Assembly (NCBI GenBank): GCA_030762935.1
Contig: CM060893.1
Span: forward strand, 12,196,001-12,260,000
DNA: 64,000 nt
Origin: Hymenopus coronatus
Taxonomy: Eukaryota; Arthropoda; Insecta; Mantodea; Hymenopodidae
Direction of reading: 5' to 3'
Positions 25,460-37,400 of this stretch are shown in pieces. Made by a program: the position numbers and the translations under genes. Position 1 is the first letter of the stretch. Each line of letters opens with the position of its first letter. The notes under the pieces were generated by a model. That model was given only the letters and a program-made list of their open reading frames with translations, did not search any database and was not told where the DNA came from.

Positions 25460-28400
25460 GGTTTTCAAACAATTGACTTGTGTAGTTAGCTCGTAAATAT
25501 GCCACTCTAAGACTGAATAAAAATTCACAGCATGATTGTTGAATTGAGAATCCCAATTTCACTGAATAACCACAAGCCATTTTGCTATCCCAAAAGTAAT
25601 TAAAGCCATTTGCACACAACATTTATAAAAAGAACATATGGAAACCCTTGCACAAATGCAAGAAGACTGAGTTAGCTGCTAGCAGACAGTTTTCACCTCC
25701 AACTTCTCCAGCATGGCAAACTGTAAAAATCATTCTTTTGGTTTCTCAGGCTTATAAAGATTCAGTGAAACATAAACCCCAAATTTGTTAGTGTTTGCTG
25801 CACACGACTTCTGATCCCTGAAAGATATACCAACAGGATTCCACTGTATTAAGAAGCAAATGATTATACAAACATCCAGCCAGGGACCCTGAAAAGTGGT
25901 GAATAAAATATACAAAATTTAAAAATACATCTGAATAGGAAATCAAAATATACTCTCAACAACCTAGCTCCATTTGCTTAATACAAAGTATTCTGCTAAA
26001 ATCCATACAAATGTCGCAAAATTGAAGCGGTGGACTGAAACACACAAATCCTGTTGTCTACTTTAGTCTCAAGATACAAAACAGACAATAGTGTTTATGG
26101 TGATGCATGTATTGTGTCTGGTGCAAATAAGTGGAACAAGAAAATTAAAAACCATGGCATTTCTAAATTATAAACATAGCTGTTAGTTCTCAAAGAATAT
26201 GAACTGAATTCAAATACATATATAATTTCTCATACTTTTAGATGGAGCTACCATGTAGAAACCAAACTTATCTACCAATTAAAACTTCACATACATCCAT
26301 CATTAAAGTTATTTGTCTATCAGCATTTGTGATTGTATAGTTTTTACCTCCAAACGATTTCAAACCAACCATACAGATTTGTAACATAAAACACAAGATT
26401 GGTTAGCCTTCAAGTATGCCTTAAATGATTCTCTCACATTTGGGAAAAGAAAGGGAAGAGGCAAAAGCAGAATTTTGAAAGTGACACTATAAAAATGTTT
26501 TATACAAACTATACCCCTGGCACTGAATCCTTGCACTTGACAGTTGGGGGTTAAATTGGTACACCCACAAACAACAGATGAAGAGCTTTACCTGTTTGAC
26601 TTTCTGAACCAATCACAAAGCAGCATTCTGGTCAGTCGATCACAACGGAAACGAATCTAGAAGCAGCACCGTTGCTATATCTAGCTATTTCCAACTGCGT
26701 GCTCAGTTTGTGAACTCCTAAACAATGTGCGTTGATTGATTGATGTTTGGAGGAATTTAGTGACAGTGACGGTCAAATTATATGTTTTATTAATTTGTTG
26801 AGTTGGTTTTTTAACACTACGTCACTTACATTGTTATTATGAGGGACTAGTTTCGAAAGCCTATGCTTTCATTTTCAACCTCACGTTGGACCCGCACGGG
26901 CTTTCGAAACTAGTCCCTCATAACAACAATGTAAGTGATGTAGTGTTAAAAAACCAACTCAACAAATTAATAAAACATATAGTGTGCGTTGAGTTGTTCT
27001 GTACAAACTACCTACAATTCCTTGTTATTTATGTGTGGATGTTATTTAGGTGTGATGAGGGTGGACGCGGCTTCTGAAAGATGAAATTTAATCATGTGCA
27101 CAAAGTACAAAAAGCGCAGGAATTACACGGAATCATTCAATGAATGTGACCCGCTAATGATATCTTGGTGATGACGCTTCCGATAATGACAACGTACACT
27201 TAAATGGAATTGGGTCATTAAAATTCCTAATTGGTGTAATTTCTTATGTCGTAACGAGTTATTTTGCATTACTTTGTTCTATACTGCCGTAAATACTTAA
27301 TGTATGCTACATACATTATAGTATCACTGTTATTTTCAATTAAACACCAACAATAACTAATTAGGTTCATTATTCATCGGCATTCATTTATTATTTACAT
27401 GTTTATATTAGTCTTTACGCACAATAGAGAAATTTGCAATCAGCTGTTGTTACTAGTTACTTGGCAACGCAGCAAAAGCAGCATAGCCAACCTAACTGTC
27501 AAGTGCAAGGATTCAGCGGCGGGTATAAGTGTCTCTATGCCTTTCATATAATACATCCTGGTTTCTTAGTTATGCAGAATTATTGTTCATGTTAATTGTC
27601 CAAACAAATGATTTCATCAAAATTATTTAAGAGGTATTTTTGAAAATTTTATCCCCAATGAAAGAATATGTTATAATGTTCAGACACATAATTTGGTTAA
27701 AAAAAATCTATTGGAATCAGAGGATCTCTTTAACATTTCTGTGAAATCTCAATATTAAATTCTTGGATGGGACCCAGTGTTTGCACACTTCAGGTGTGTG
27801 CAGGAAAAGAAAAAAATTATATTCCTTCCTTTTTAATTAAAGCAAAAATCCATTATTCAAAACCTTTCAGGGCCTCTAACACTTAAAGATGAAACATAGA
27901 ACTATGTAATGGTACTGCAATATGTAGCACAAAACAATGGCAAATGCTGGAAAAACAAAATTAATATTAATACTGCAATTTAAACTATCCTGGATTGTTC
28001 TGCACACAACTCAGAAATGGAAGCTAAAGAACAAAAGCATAAAATTTCCTCAAGTGATGCATCTCATATCCACCTCATGCACAGGGTTGCCATTTGAGAA
28101 TACATTACTGCAAACAGAACTCTTGTATTAAGAATGAGTTTTTATTGTTACATAATTAGGTATAATTCTTCATGCAACTATGGATTCAAATAATTAGGAA
28201 AGGATGGAAAATACGAGAAACTTATCAGGAGTACTTTAGTTTGTTAGATTGGTAGAATGGTTCACAATAAGCTGAAAGCTTACTGCATGCCATGATTAGA
28301 TTGGTCATGCTTCAACATTTTGTACAGGGTTGAGATTACTCCACCAGGTCATCAATTATATTTGCTGCAAGACCCCTCTCTTTAGCAAAATAACTAACTG

Positions 28401-31400
28401 CTCACATGTTAGAATGAGGGTTTTTATATAAATCAGTAAAGTAACAGCATGGCTGACTTGTTGCATTTTTGCTGTATTAAGTTTATGTTATACCAGATGA
28501 TTTTGTAATAATACAAAAACAGGTCTGTAACGAAAACATATAATTTTCAACAAACAAATTATTTTACAAAAGCTTATTCAATGTTAATTGAGAATTGTTT
28601 GCTTAAACAGTTTCATTAACCATTTTTTGCAAGTACAGCAGGTATTAGAGGAGTCTGAAGTGAAGGACAAATTTTTAAAAAGCTGATTTAATAGCACTAT
28701 TAATAACACTTTCTGTTAGTGACGTTAAAGAGTTTACTATGATCCAATTCAACAGAACTTCTAATAACAAAATTTAATACTTTACTTTATATAACGGAAA
28801 TGGCGTGTTATTTATGGATGCTCTTTAACTGCTGTGGTTCTCAGCGTCCCATTCTATGCTGGGCGTGAAAGACCGCTTAATTTTGCCCAGAGGCCTCTCT
28901 TATCAGGCTTGTGGTTCTTTTACGTGCCGTAAATCTACGACACGGGACCAACGACTTTACTTCCCTTCTGAAGGAAGCCATGCTAAGGATTTTTTACACC
29001 CGAAAAACTCCATCGTCCTCCGCCAGGTTTGAACCCGCGACCTTGGGTATATGGTATATGGGTATGGTAACCATTACACCATGGAGGGCGATTTTACTTT
29101 ATATAGTTTACCATACCAGTTATAAAAGTCTTTGCAAGCTGTTTACAGAAAATTCATAATTAACATTTAGTTAAAGAAAAATTATCTTAAAACTTATAGT
29201 ATTCTGTCTTTGGATGCTGAACTTTAATTTCAAGTTAGATATTTATCGAACTTTTCATTTTTGGAGTTCATTAACAGATTGCTTCCTTTTTTTTTTTGTA
29301 CCACGTTACTTCAAAGCATATATTTTGCGAAATATAGACACCCGATTTTTTTTTAGTGGAAGGCAATACCACCTGTTTAATTGTATGTAATTGCTAGAGA
29401 AAGCAAGTGAAACTGCAAATTGAGTTTTATTTATGGAAACACTTAACTGATTTGGTTCTAGGCATCCCATCCTATACTGGGTGCAAAAGACAGATTACTT
29501 TTGCTCAAAAGCCCCTTTGTCAGACTTGGCTCTTTTAGGTGCCATAAATCTGACATGGGGTTAATGGTTTTACTTCCCTTCCAAAGGAAGCCATGCTAAG
29601 GATCTTTACACTTGGAAAAAATCTATCGCTCTCTATAAGGTTTGAACCTATGACCTTAGGAACAAGAGGCTAGCCTGTTACACCTAGACCACGGAGTACA
29701 GCCGAAGTAAAAGTAATGGGAACTCCCATTCCAATTGTAATTTTATGAATGAGTTTGTATTTCATTGTTCCTGTGCCCAGTTTATTGTGAACCAGATTGT
29801 TGACAAAGTGGAAGAGGTAAACCAAAACCATTAGAAGTCTACAAATTAATGATGAAAAACAGACTTAATAGTTGTCTATATTGAACATAAAACTATTAAA
29901 AGTGACTTAAAAGTTATTGAAAACTTTATTAATTTATGTTTATTGAGATCACTATATCATTCAAGCCCAGAGTGGGTGAAAAACCTGTATACCTGTAGTT
30001 ACTGAGTAACAGATTGAAAGTGGCAATGAAAGTATGACAAATTTAAGGATGACCACTGTCCTCAAATGCTACAAACCGAATGCTGGGCATAGTGCTTTCA
30101 ATGACTGACAACACAAAAGGATCTGGAAAAGGCATACAGACTTTTCACCCACAAGTAGAGGTTAAACCATCTCAAAAGTAGATATCTAACTGGAGCAAAA
30201 CCCAGAAACTGGCAAAATCAAGCTAATTGGCAAGCAGGGGTTTGATTTAAAAATCACTTGGCAGAGTTCATACACTATGTTAAATAAGCAATATTTCTCA
30301 TTTATAACCACCTACCTACTCAGCAAAAAGGTTGCAATATTCTAGTACGTTGGATATTTCAATTTATTTCCATTAGTGTATCATTTACACTTCCCCCAAA
30401 ACTTATTTGATTACCAAAACATGTTCCCAGTGAAGGGTAAATCTTAACAAGAAAAGGAATAGTGTATTGACATAAATACATGCTGCAGAAATATCATAGC
30501 TACAGAGCCTGGTGCTGTTCCTCCTCCACTAGTTGACAAACTTTGTGCACAGATTAGTATGTTGTGACATCGCACATTTCAGTGTTAGTGCAGTTACCCT
30601 GAATATTTATGTATGAGTCCTACAAAATTAACTCATATGGAGAAGTAATACAGCTGTTCCGCCCCCCCCCCAAATGGTTCATAATGTTATAAACAGATTT
30701 TAGCAAACAGGATCGATTCTAATAAACCCAAAGTTTTTGGGCCATGTTTTTATAGAAGAAAAAGCTCTATGGCATAAAATACAAAATAAATTTGTCCCAA
30801 ATTGATATTGATTGCAAATTTTCCAAATTTCTTAAAGCCTTATAGAGCCAACTAGTTCAGAAATTGCAACCATGTGACGTGAGTGGATCAATTTCTACAA
30901 TTAGGCATTGGATATTATTAAGGAGTGTTTCACTGAACCACATTTCATCTTTATGGCCAAACTATGGTTTTTATCTACAAGGCCATGATGAATTAATGAG
31001 TGTTGATGCAAATGTTCAAAAGTTAGAGATGTGTGGCAGCAAAAGCACACCATTTGCAACATCTATGAAGTAGGAGGTTATTGATGTAGTTTGTATGCAA
31101 AATCTATGCACTTGAATTTAAGGGATTATGCATTTCTAACTTAACGAGAAGTGTTTTCCGAAAGACAAGCTAGTTCCTGCTGGGCAGTCCATATGGAAGC
31201 TCTAATGGCCATTTGAACCTTAACAGAGCTTAAATCTTTGCTATTACAATTTCTCTAACTTTTGATTACTTTTTGAAACAAAAACACATAAAATGAATGA
31301 GAAATCATTAACAAAATTATTTCTCACATGCAAGCTGAATGTTCATTCAGTTTGACATATAATACAAATATAACCAATAAGCCAATTCTTATGTAGGAAG

Positions 31401-34400
31401 CACTGTAGATTTACAAATGTATACCTACAGGGGTAAGTCATATGTGTGTTGCTACACAGTGAAACTTTCGCTGTACAACATTAGAGAGTTGAATTGGCGC
31501 TTTAAACCTTGGTCATGCTTTGAGGATATTTGTTGCCTTCATCAGCAATCTATTCCCCAAAATCTAGGTTATTCTAACTCAAAATCTATTTGTGCCAAAA
31601 GTTTTGTTACAAAGTGTTTATTTTAGTGGTAACTATGTATGTGTGTGTGTTTTATTAAAATTTGCAAATTGACTTTCCTAAGCTCTGCTAAAACAAGGGT
31701 TAGCCCATTTTACAAGCATGCATTCATTTGTACCAGCGTATTTAAAATAAAAATGGTGTGCTGCATAAAATGCATAAAAATCAAATTTCAGCTTTTGAGT
31801 GAAAAAACTTAGATGGCAATTTTCTCTATCACAGTAACATGACTTTCATAATCTCCTAAATGTTTGACTTTACTATAACTAGCATTTTCATTTAGTTGCA
31901 GCTGAAGTTCAACAATGACTAAAATACAGTTTAGCAGAAGACATCCGATTACCAGAATCCAATAAAAAAGTTGTAATAAACTTACGGCTACACTAGGAGT
32001 TAGCATGTCAAACTGGGTCAAAAACTTCAGTTAGGTAGACCAACCATTGGACACGCAGACTATACCCCGCCGCTGAATCCTTGCACTTGACAGTTTGGAT
32101 GGTTTTGCAGAAGGTTGGCTATGTTGCCTTTGCGGCACTGCCAGAGTAACTAGTAAACAACAGCTGATCACAAATATCTGTATTGTGTGTAAAGACGAAA
32201 TGTAAATAATAAATGAATGCCGATGAATAATGAAACTAATTGGTTATTATTGATAATTGAAAATAAGTGATACTAGAATGTGTGTAGCATACACTATTTA
32301 TGACATTATAGAACAAATTAATGCAAAATAGCTTGTTATAATGAGAGAAACGTACAACAGTGATTTTCACCAGTTTTGAATTTTAATGACTTAATTCCTC
32401 CAAGTGACTGTCATCATTCTCGGAAGCATCATAGTTAACATCGTCGTCACCAAGACATATCATTAGTGGTTCACATTCACTGATGATTCTGTCTAATTCC
32501 TGTGCCTTCCCTATTATTTTGTGCACATGATTAACTTTCTTCCATGAAGCCAGATCCATCCTACCCACACCTCCCCGCAAAAGTCTATCCACCTCTACAA
32601 TTATGAAAGTCTTGTTATGTTCCTCATGTACAAACACCAACAATAACAAATATAAATAACGAATATGTTGTTTGTACAGAATTCAATGCACATCTTAGTT
32701 CACAAACTGAGCATGCAGTTAGAAATAGCCCAACTATTGCAACGGTGCAGTATTTATATCCGTTTCCGCTCTGACAGACGGACCATAATGCTACCTTGTG
32801 ATTGGTTAAGAAAGTCAAATGGATCATCTGTTTGTGAGTGTGACAACTAAACTCCCAGCTGGCAGAAATTAAGGTAGTTTATATGATAGCCTGACCACCG
32901 TGCATGCTTTAGAATGTGAAAGCTTCCCCATTACAAACTATGTCAGCCAAGGGACATACATCCTCACAACGTGCACATGTTATGGACGCATTGGGACTAT
33001 GACTAAAAAAACAGCACCCACCTGCAGCATAATCTCCAGCATCATAACCTGAGGCGCCACTTGAATAGCCTCCACCGTAGGGTTGATTTCCTGCACCATA
33101 TGACTGACTGCCACCATATGGGGGTGCTTCAGCAGCACCATCGTAATGTCTACCTGCGCCATGGTCTGCTGCTGGATATGTGTGACTCGCATCACCCCTG
33201 CTAACAGCAGTCATACCAACATGCACTCGCTTCTGTAGCGACCTTCACAAAGCCTAAAACCCTTTGGAACACAATCTCAAGAATGCATTTGTCAAATATA
33301 CACATCCCCAAACCAAACATTGGCCTTGAAAATTAACATCTTACAGCATAAGCATTTTTAATCACTTGTCTTGAGGTATTTTAAATTCAGGATGGCCAAT
33401 ATGGAACATGCAAGCTATAACCAAGACCACACTTATAAATCAAAAACAAATTGTGGAAGAGTAGAATTGCATTTGCATAAGTGTTTTTCCATATAATCTA
33501 TGACTAAGGAACCTCCTGATCCACCATAAATATTTGGTTCTAATTTAAAAGCAGATTAAGAAATTCTATGGTCACTGGAACAATCTAAATATTAGTATAA
33601 CTACTCAATATTTTTAAATAGATTTGAAATAATCTGATCTTTCACTTAAATTTTCTTTTAACTGTACATATAGTTGCTTTTGAATTGTTAAAATTGCATG
33701 TTTCTGTTTTAATATTTTACTCATACAGTGCTATCAGATTAAGTGATCATGCTCTTAGACACATTTGGGTCTCAGGTGCTTGCCACTTGCCTATTGATTG
33801 CAGTTCCCACTGTTGCATCACATGACACGACTTCCCGACTCACACCACATAAAACAAAGGCAGTAGAGAATGTTCGTTGGTGGTTTTAAGTTATGTGTTA
33901 GAGCAGCCATGATCTAATAAGCACAACAACTAGGTAATTATACAGGGAAAGAGAAATGGGGGTACAAAAGAAATAGAGCATCTAAATAATAAAACTGATG
34001 AGGTAACTTGGAAAGCAACTATATATGTATGAAAAAGAAGAAATAAATTATCCATACTACAGAATAAAGAGTCCATTTCTTGTGACTTTATAAAACCGTC
34101 TCAGAGTATTTGGGGAATGCTTTTCTTGATAATAATCCACAAGTTAGTACAGTTCATAAAGTAATGTAAAAGTATGAAAACAGCTTTAGACCGAGAAAAA
34201 CAAACAAAAAAAATGAATATGCCATGTTTTAACAGAGGAGAAGATTGTTGATATGGGTGCGAGGTTAGAATGTTTGCTTAGAAAAAAGTTGCTTAAACAA
34301 TTTTAGTTATAGGGTGGTTTGAAAGTCAAAGCTCGTAAATCTAATCTCTGAACATTACAAGAACTGCAACATACATAAAGGATGAAAAACCAACATATCA

Positions 34401-37400
34401 AGGAAGAATTGCAACGTGTTTAAATTAATCTGTTTAAAACTGCAATGCCCATCTTGAGCACAGGACATTTCCAACATATCTTTGAAAAGGTAAGCAAAGT
34501 AAGGGACATTCAATATTGTAATTTGTGAAATAATAATGGTTCTGTTGACATTGTCTTTAATTCTATTCCACACAGTATGCCTGGGGAAAAAGTGCTGGGA
34601 GGGAAGCAGAGTACCGTTAAAAGCATGGCAGCTTAATCTGACCATCTTTACATTTTGGAAAGCCACCCAGATTTACAAACTACAGTGCGTTCCCTTAACG
34701 ACCAGACCGCTTCGTGGTGGCCAGCCATCACCTGTTATGGTGCAGCGTAAGGCGATTCAGTCGCTCAGGGAACGCACTGTATAAAAAAAGGTTTCATACT
34801 GCATGGTAAATACTAATAAAATTACTGTAGATGTAGGCATAACCTATTCCACATCCTGTACCTAAGATTAACAATGTGTGTTAAAATCTGTATCAGAAAA
34901 GCTAAAATTTTGGATCACAAACTAAGAGAAACAGCATTCTATAAAGCAAGCTTCCATGATCTTCAGAACAATTTTTTCTGAATGTTCAATATAAAGTTAT
35001 CTGAAATTCACTTGGTACGGGTTAAATAATAATTTGCTATAGTTCTGTGTGTGTGTATATATATGGACCATTGAACACAGTACAGGAAACCATTCCTAAA
35101 ATTTGTGCACATGGATTCATATATTGCATGTAGTTTCTGCAGATCTAGCTTGGTTTCGCTTATCAGATTTCATTACTTTCAGGAATTACTACGCAGATAT
35201 TGCCTTGAAATTCCTCATTAATTCTTATCAAAGAATTAAAGCTTCACTTTTTAGCTCACCCACACCAAAATCTCGGCAACATTACCACACAGACTTGTGA
35301 ACAAATAAATGGCCACTCTGATGGCGCCCCAATATTCATACTCGCTTGAAAAGCAGTTTTGAGGGCTCAGCACATTTAGCTAGCGGCATGGCCTTGGTTA
35401 AAGAACTCTCAAATTTTACATGACTTGCTACAATTGCTTGATGGAAGGAACCTAAGATGACTGCTCCATTAGTACCATGGACCATGTTTCAAAATATATG
35501 GCGGTATTACCATAATGCACTGTCATTTGTTAAACATTGTCAAAACAACTTGGTAGTGAATTAGAGATTAGTTTAGATATGGCAAGTAATTCAATTAGTT
35601 GGTCAATCTGTTATTGCCAAATAGAAATACAGCTCATTCAACCAGTCTTTATTTTCGGAGGGGACATAATGCCATCTATCACAACAGTTCAATGTCAAGG
35701 AAGATCCACTTTTATGAGGTTGCACTGAACAAGCAGCAGATGTGGTTATAGCAGAAATCATTGAAACCATACGATTGTTGAACAAAAGTTTGCAATGCAG
35801 CAGAGGCCATTGGTGTGTCAATGTTCATATTTTGGCCGCGCAATTATTCATATGGTGGATAAGCAGGTTTAGGTTTCAACTTCCAAGCTGTGTTGGAGCT
35901 GTTTAAGTGAAATTCAAAGGAATTTTCCATCAAGTTATTACAGCAGATGAGAACAGGATTTATTATTATCCTTCAGAAAACAATCAAAGCAATAGGCTTC
36001 TTTCAATGAATGTGGTACCAACAAGAGCAGACTGTACCATTGGCCAGAAAAGTATAGATGAACAATTTTTTGGGGTGTCATACTCAGGGACCTCTTATAA
36101 AGAGAAAAATGATTACTGGACAATGCTGCAGTGAGTTGTTGACCTGATTTGACAAGAAATTAGAGACATAGTCCCATTTGGTGAACAAAAATTCTGGCTT
36201 AACCACAACAAACCAGTATATTCACCTGAATTGCCAAGCTGCTGCAGCACTCTCCATATTGACCTAACCTTGCTCCCAAACATGAAGAAATGGCTCACAG
36301 GAACAACATTTAAATCTAATATCAATGAGACAAAAGGTGGATTTTGCAGAACTTTACAATTTCTATTTTGTGTAGAGCTTATGGTTCTCCTTTGGTTGTG
36401 CATGCTATTCAGCTATGAGAGCTATGGTAAGAACCACACAGAAAGCAGATCCATATTGAAATACCTGCATTGAAATTTTCTGCCAGTTCTAACAATAAAA
36501 CAAAAATATTTTAATAACATCAATATAATGTTGTTTGACATGAGTACTTACTGAACTACCCTCATGTGCATCCAATTAGAATTCAAAAGCTTGCCATATG
36601 ACCACAGTATGATTTATAAATTTACCTGGGAGGCGCTGGATCCAGAACCAGGCAGAGGGAATGAGTTTAACCAGGTTTTAACATACCACAGCAAAACTTG
36701 AATGTCAAACTCAATTTCTACACAAACAGAACCACATGGAAAGGGAAATGGTCACTAATCTAGAATTCCATTGCGAATTATTTACCTTGCAATATGAAAC
36801 CTGCTCCAATCATTTTGGAACTAATGTCTTGAACCCTGTTCTTTGCCATTTTCATGCTATTTATAGAGATGTTAATTTACTTCAACAGCACACAAAACAT
36901 ACACTACAGGTCCATTTACAACATGCTTGTTTTGTCTCCTGCATGAAATTACAAATTGTAACACTTACTTTATAATTTGCTTACCTTTTAAGCTTTGACA
37001 AACTCTTAAGTCTAGCATCTCATTGCAACAAACTCTGGCATGCAAGAATTCATGCTGACAAAGGAGTTTGTCAAGCCACTGAAAATCATGAAATCAGACT
37101 TACCCATAGTTCGGAGCCACTGGAGGTGGGGGATAGCTAGCACCTTGTGCCTCATAAGCGCCACCAGTATATTGGCTTGAAGGAACAAGAAAAACAAAAT
37201 ACCAAACACATGCTCAATTCACGAGGCACACACGTTACCGCTCCTTCTAACTAAATAAAATTTCAAAAAATAAATAAAACAACTAAAATGATGTACTAAT
37301 ATGCTTGCTATACCAACTGTGTCTACTTTTATCTATTAGGCATACTAACCTTGGGGGAGGGTGTGGGGCATAACCGTTTGCACCTGAAGCACCCTCAAAA

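Noticed and set aside
32909..33226. Longer minus frame starting upstream of coding exon 6 with its own ATG
   Set aside because: The extra residues on both sides come from intron read-through; the AG at 33198 and GT at 33021 keep phase with the neighbouring exons.
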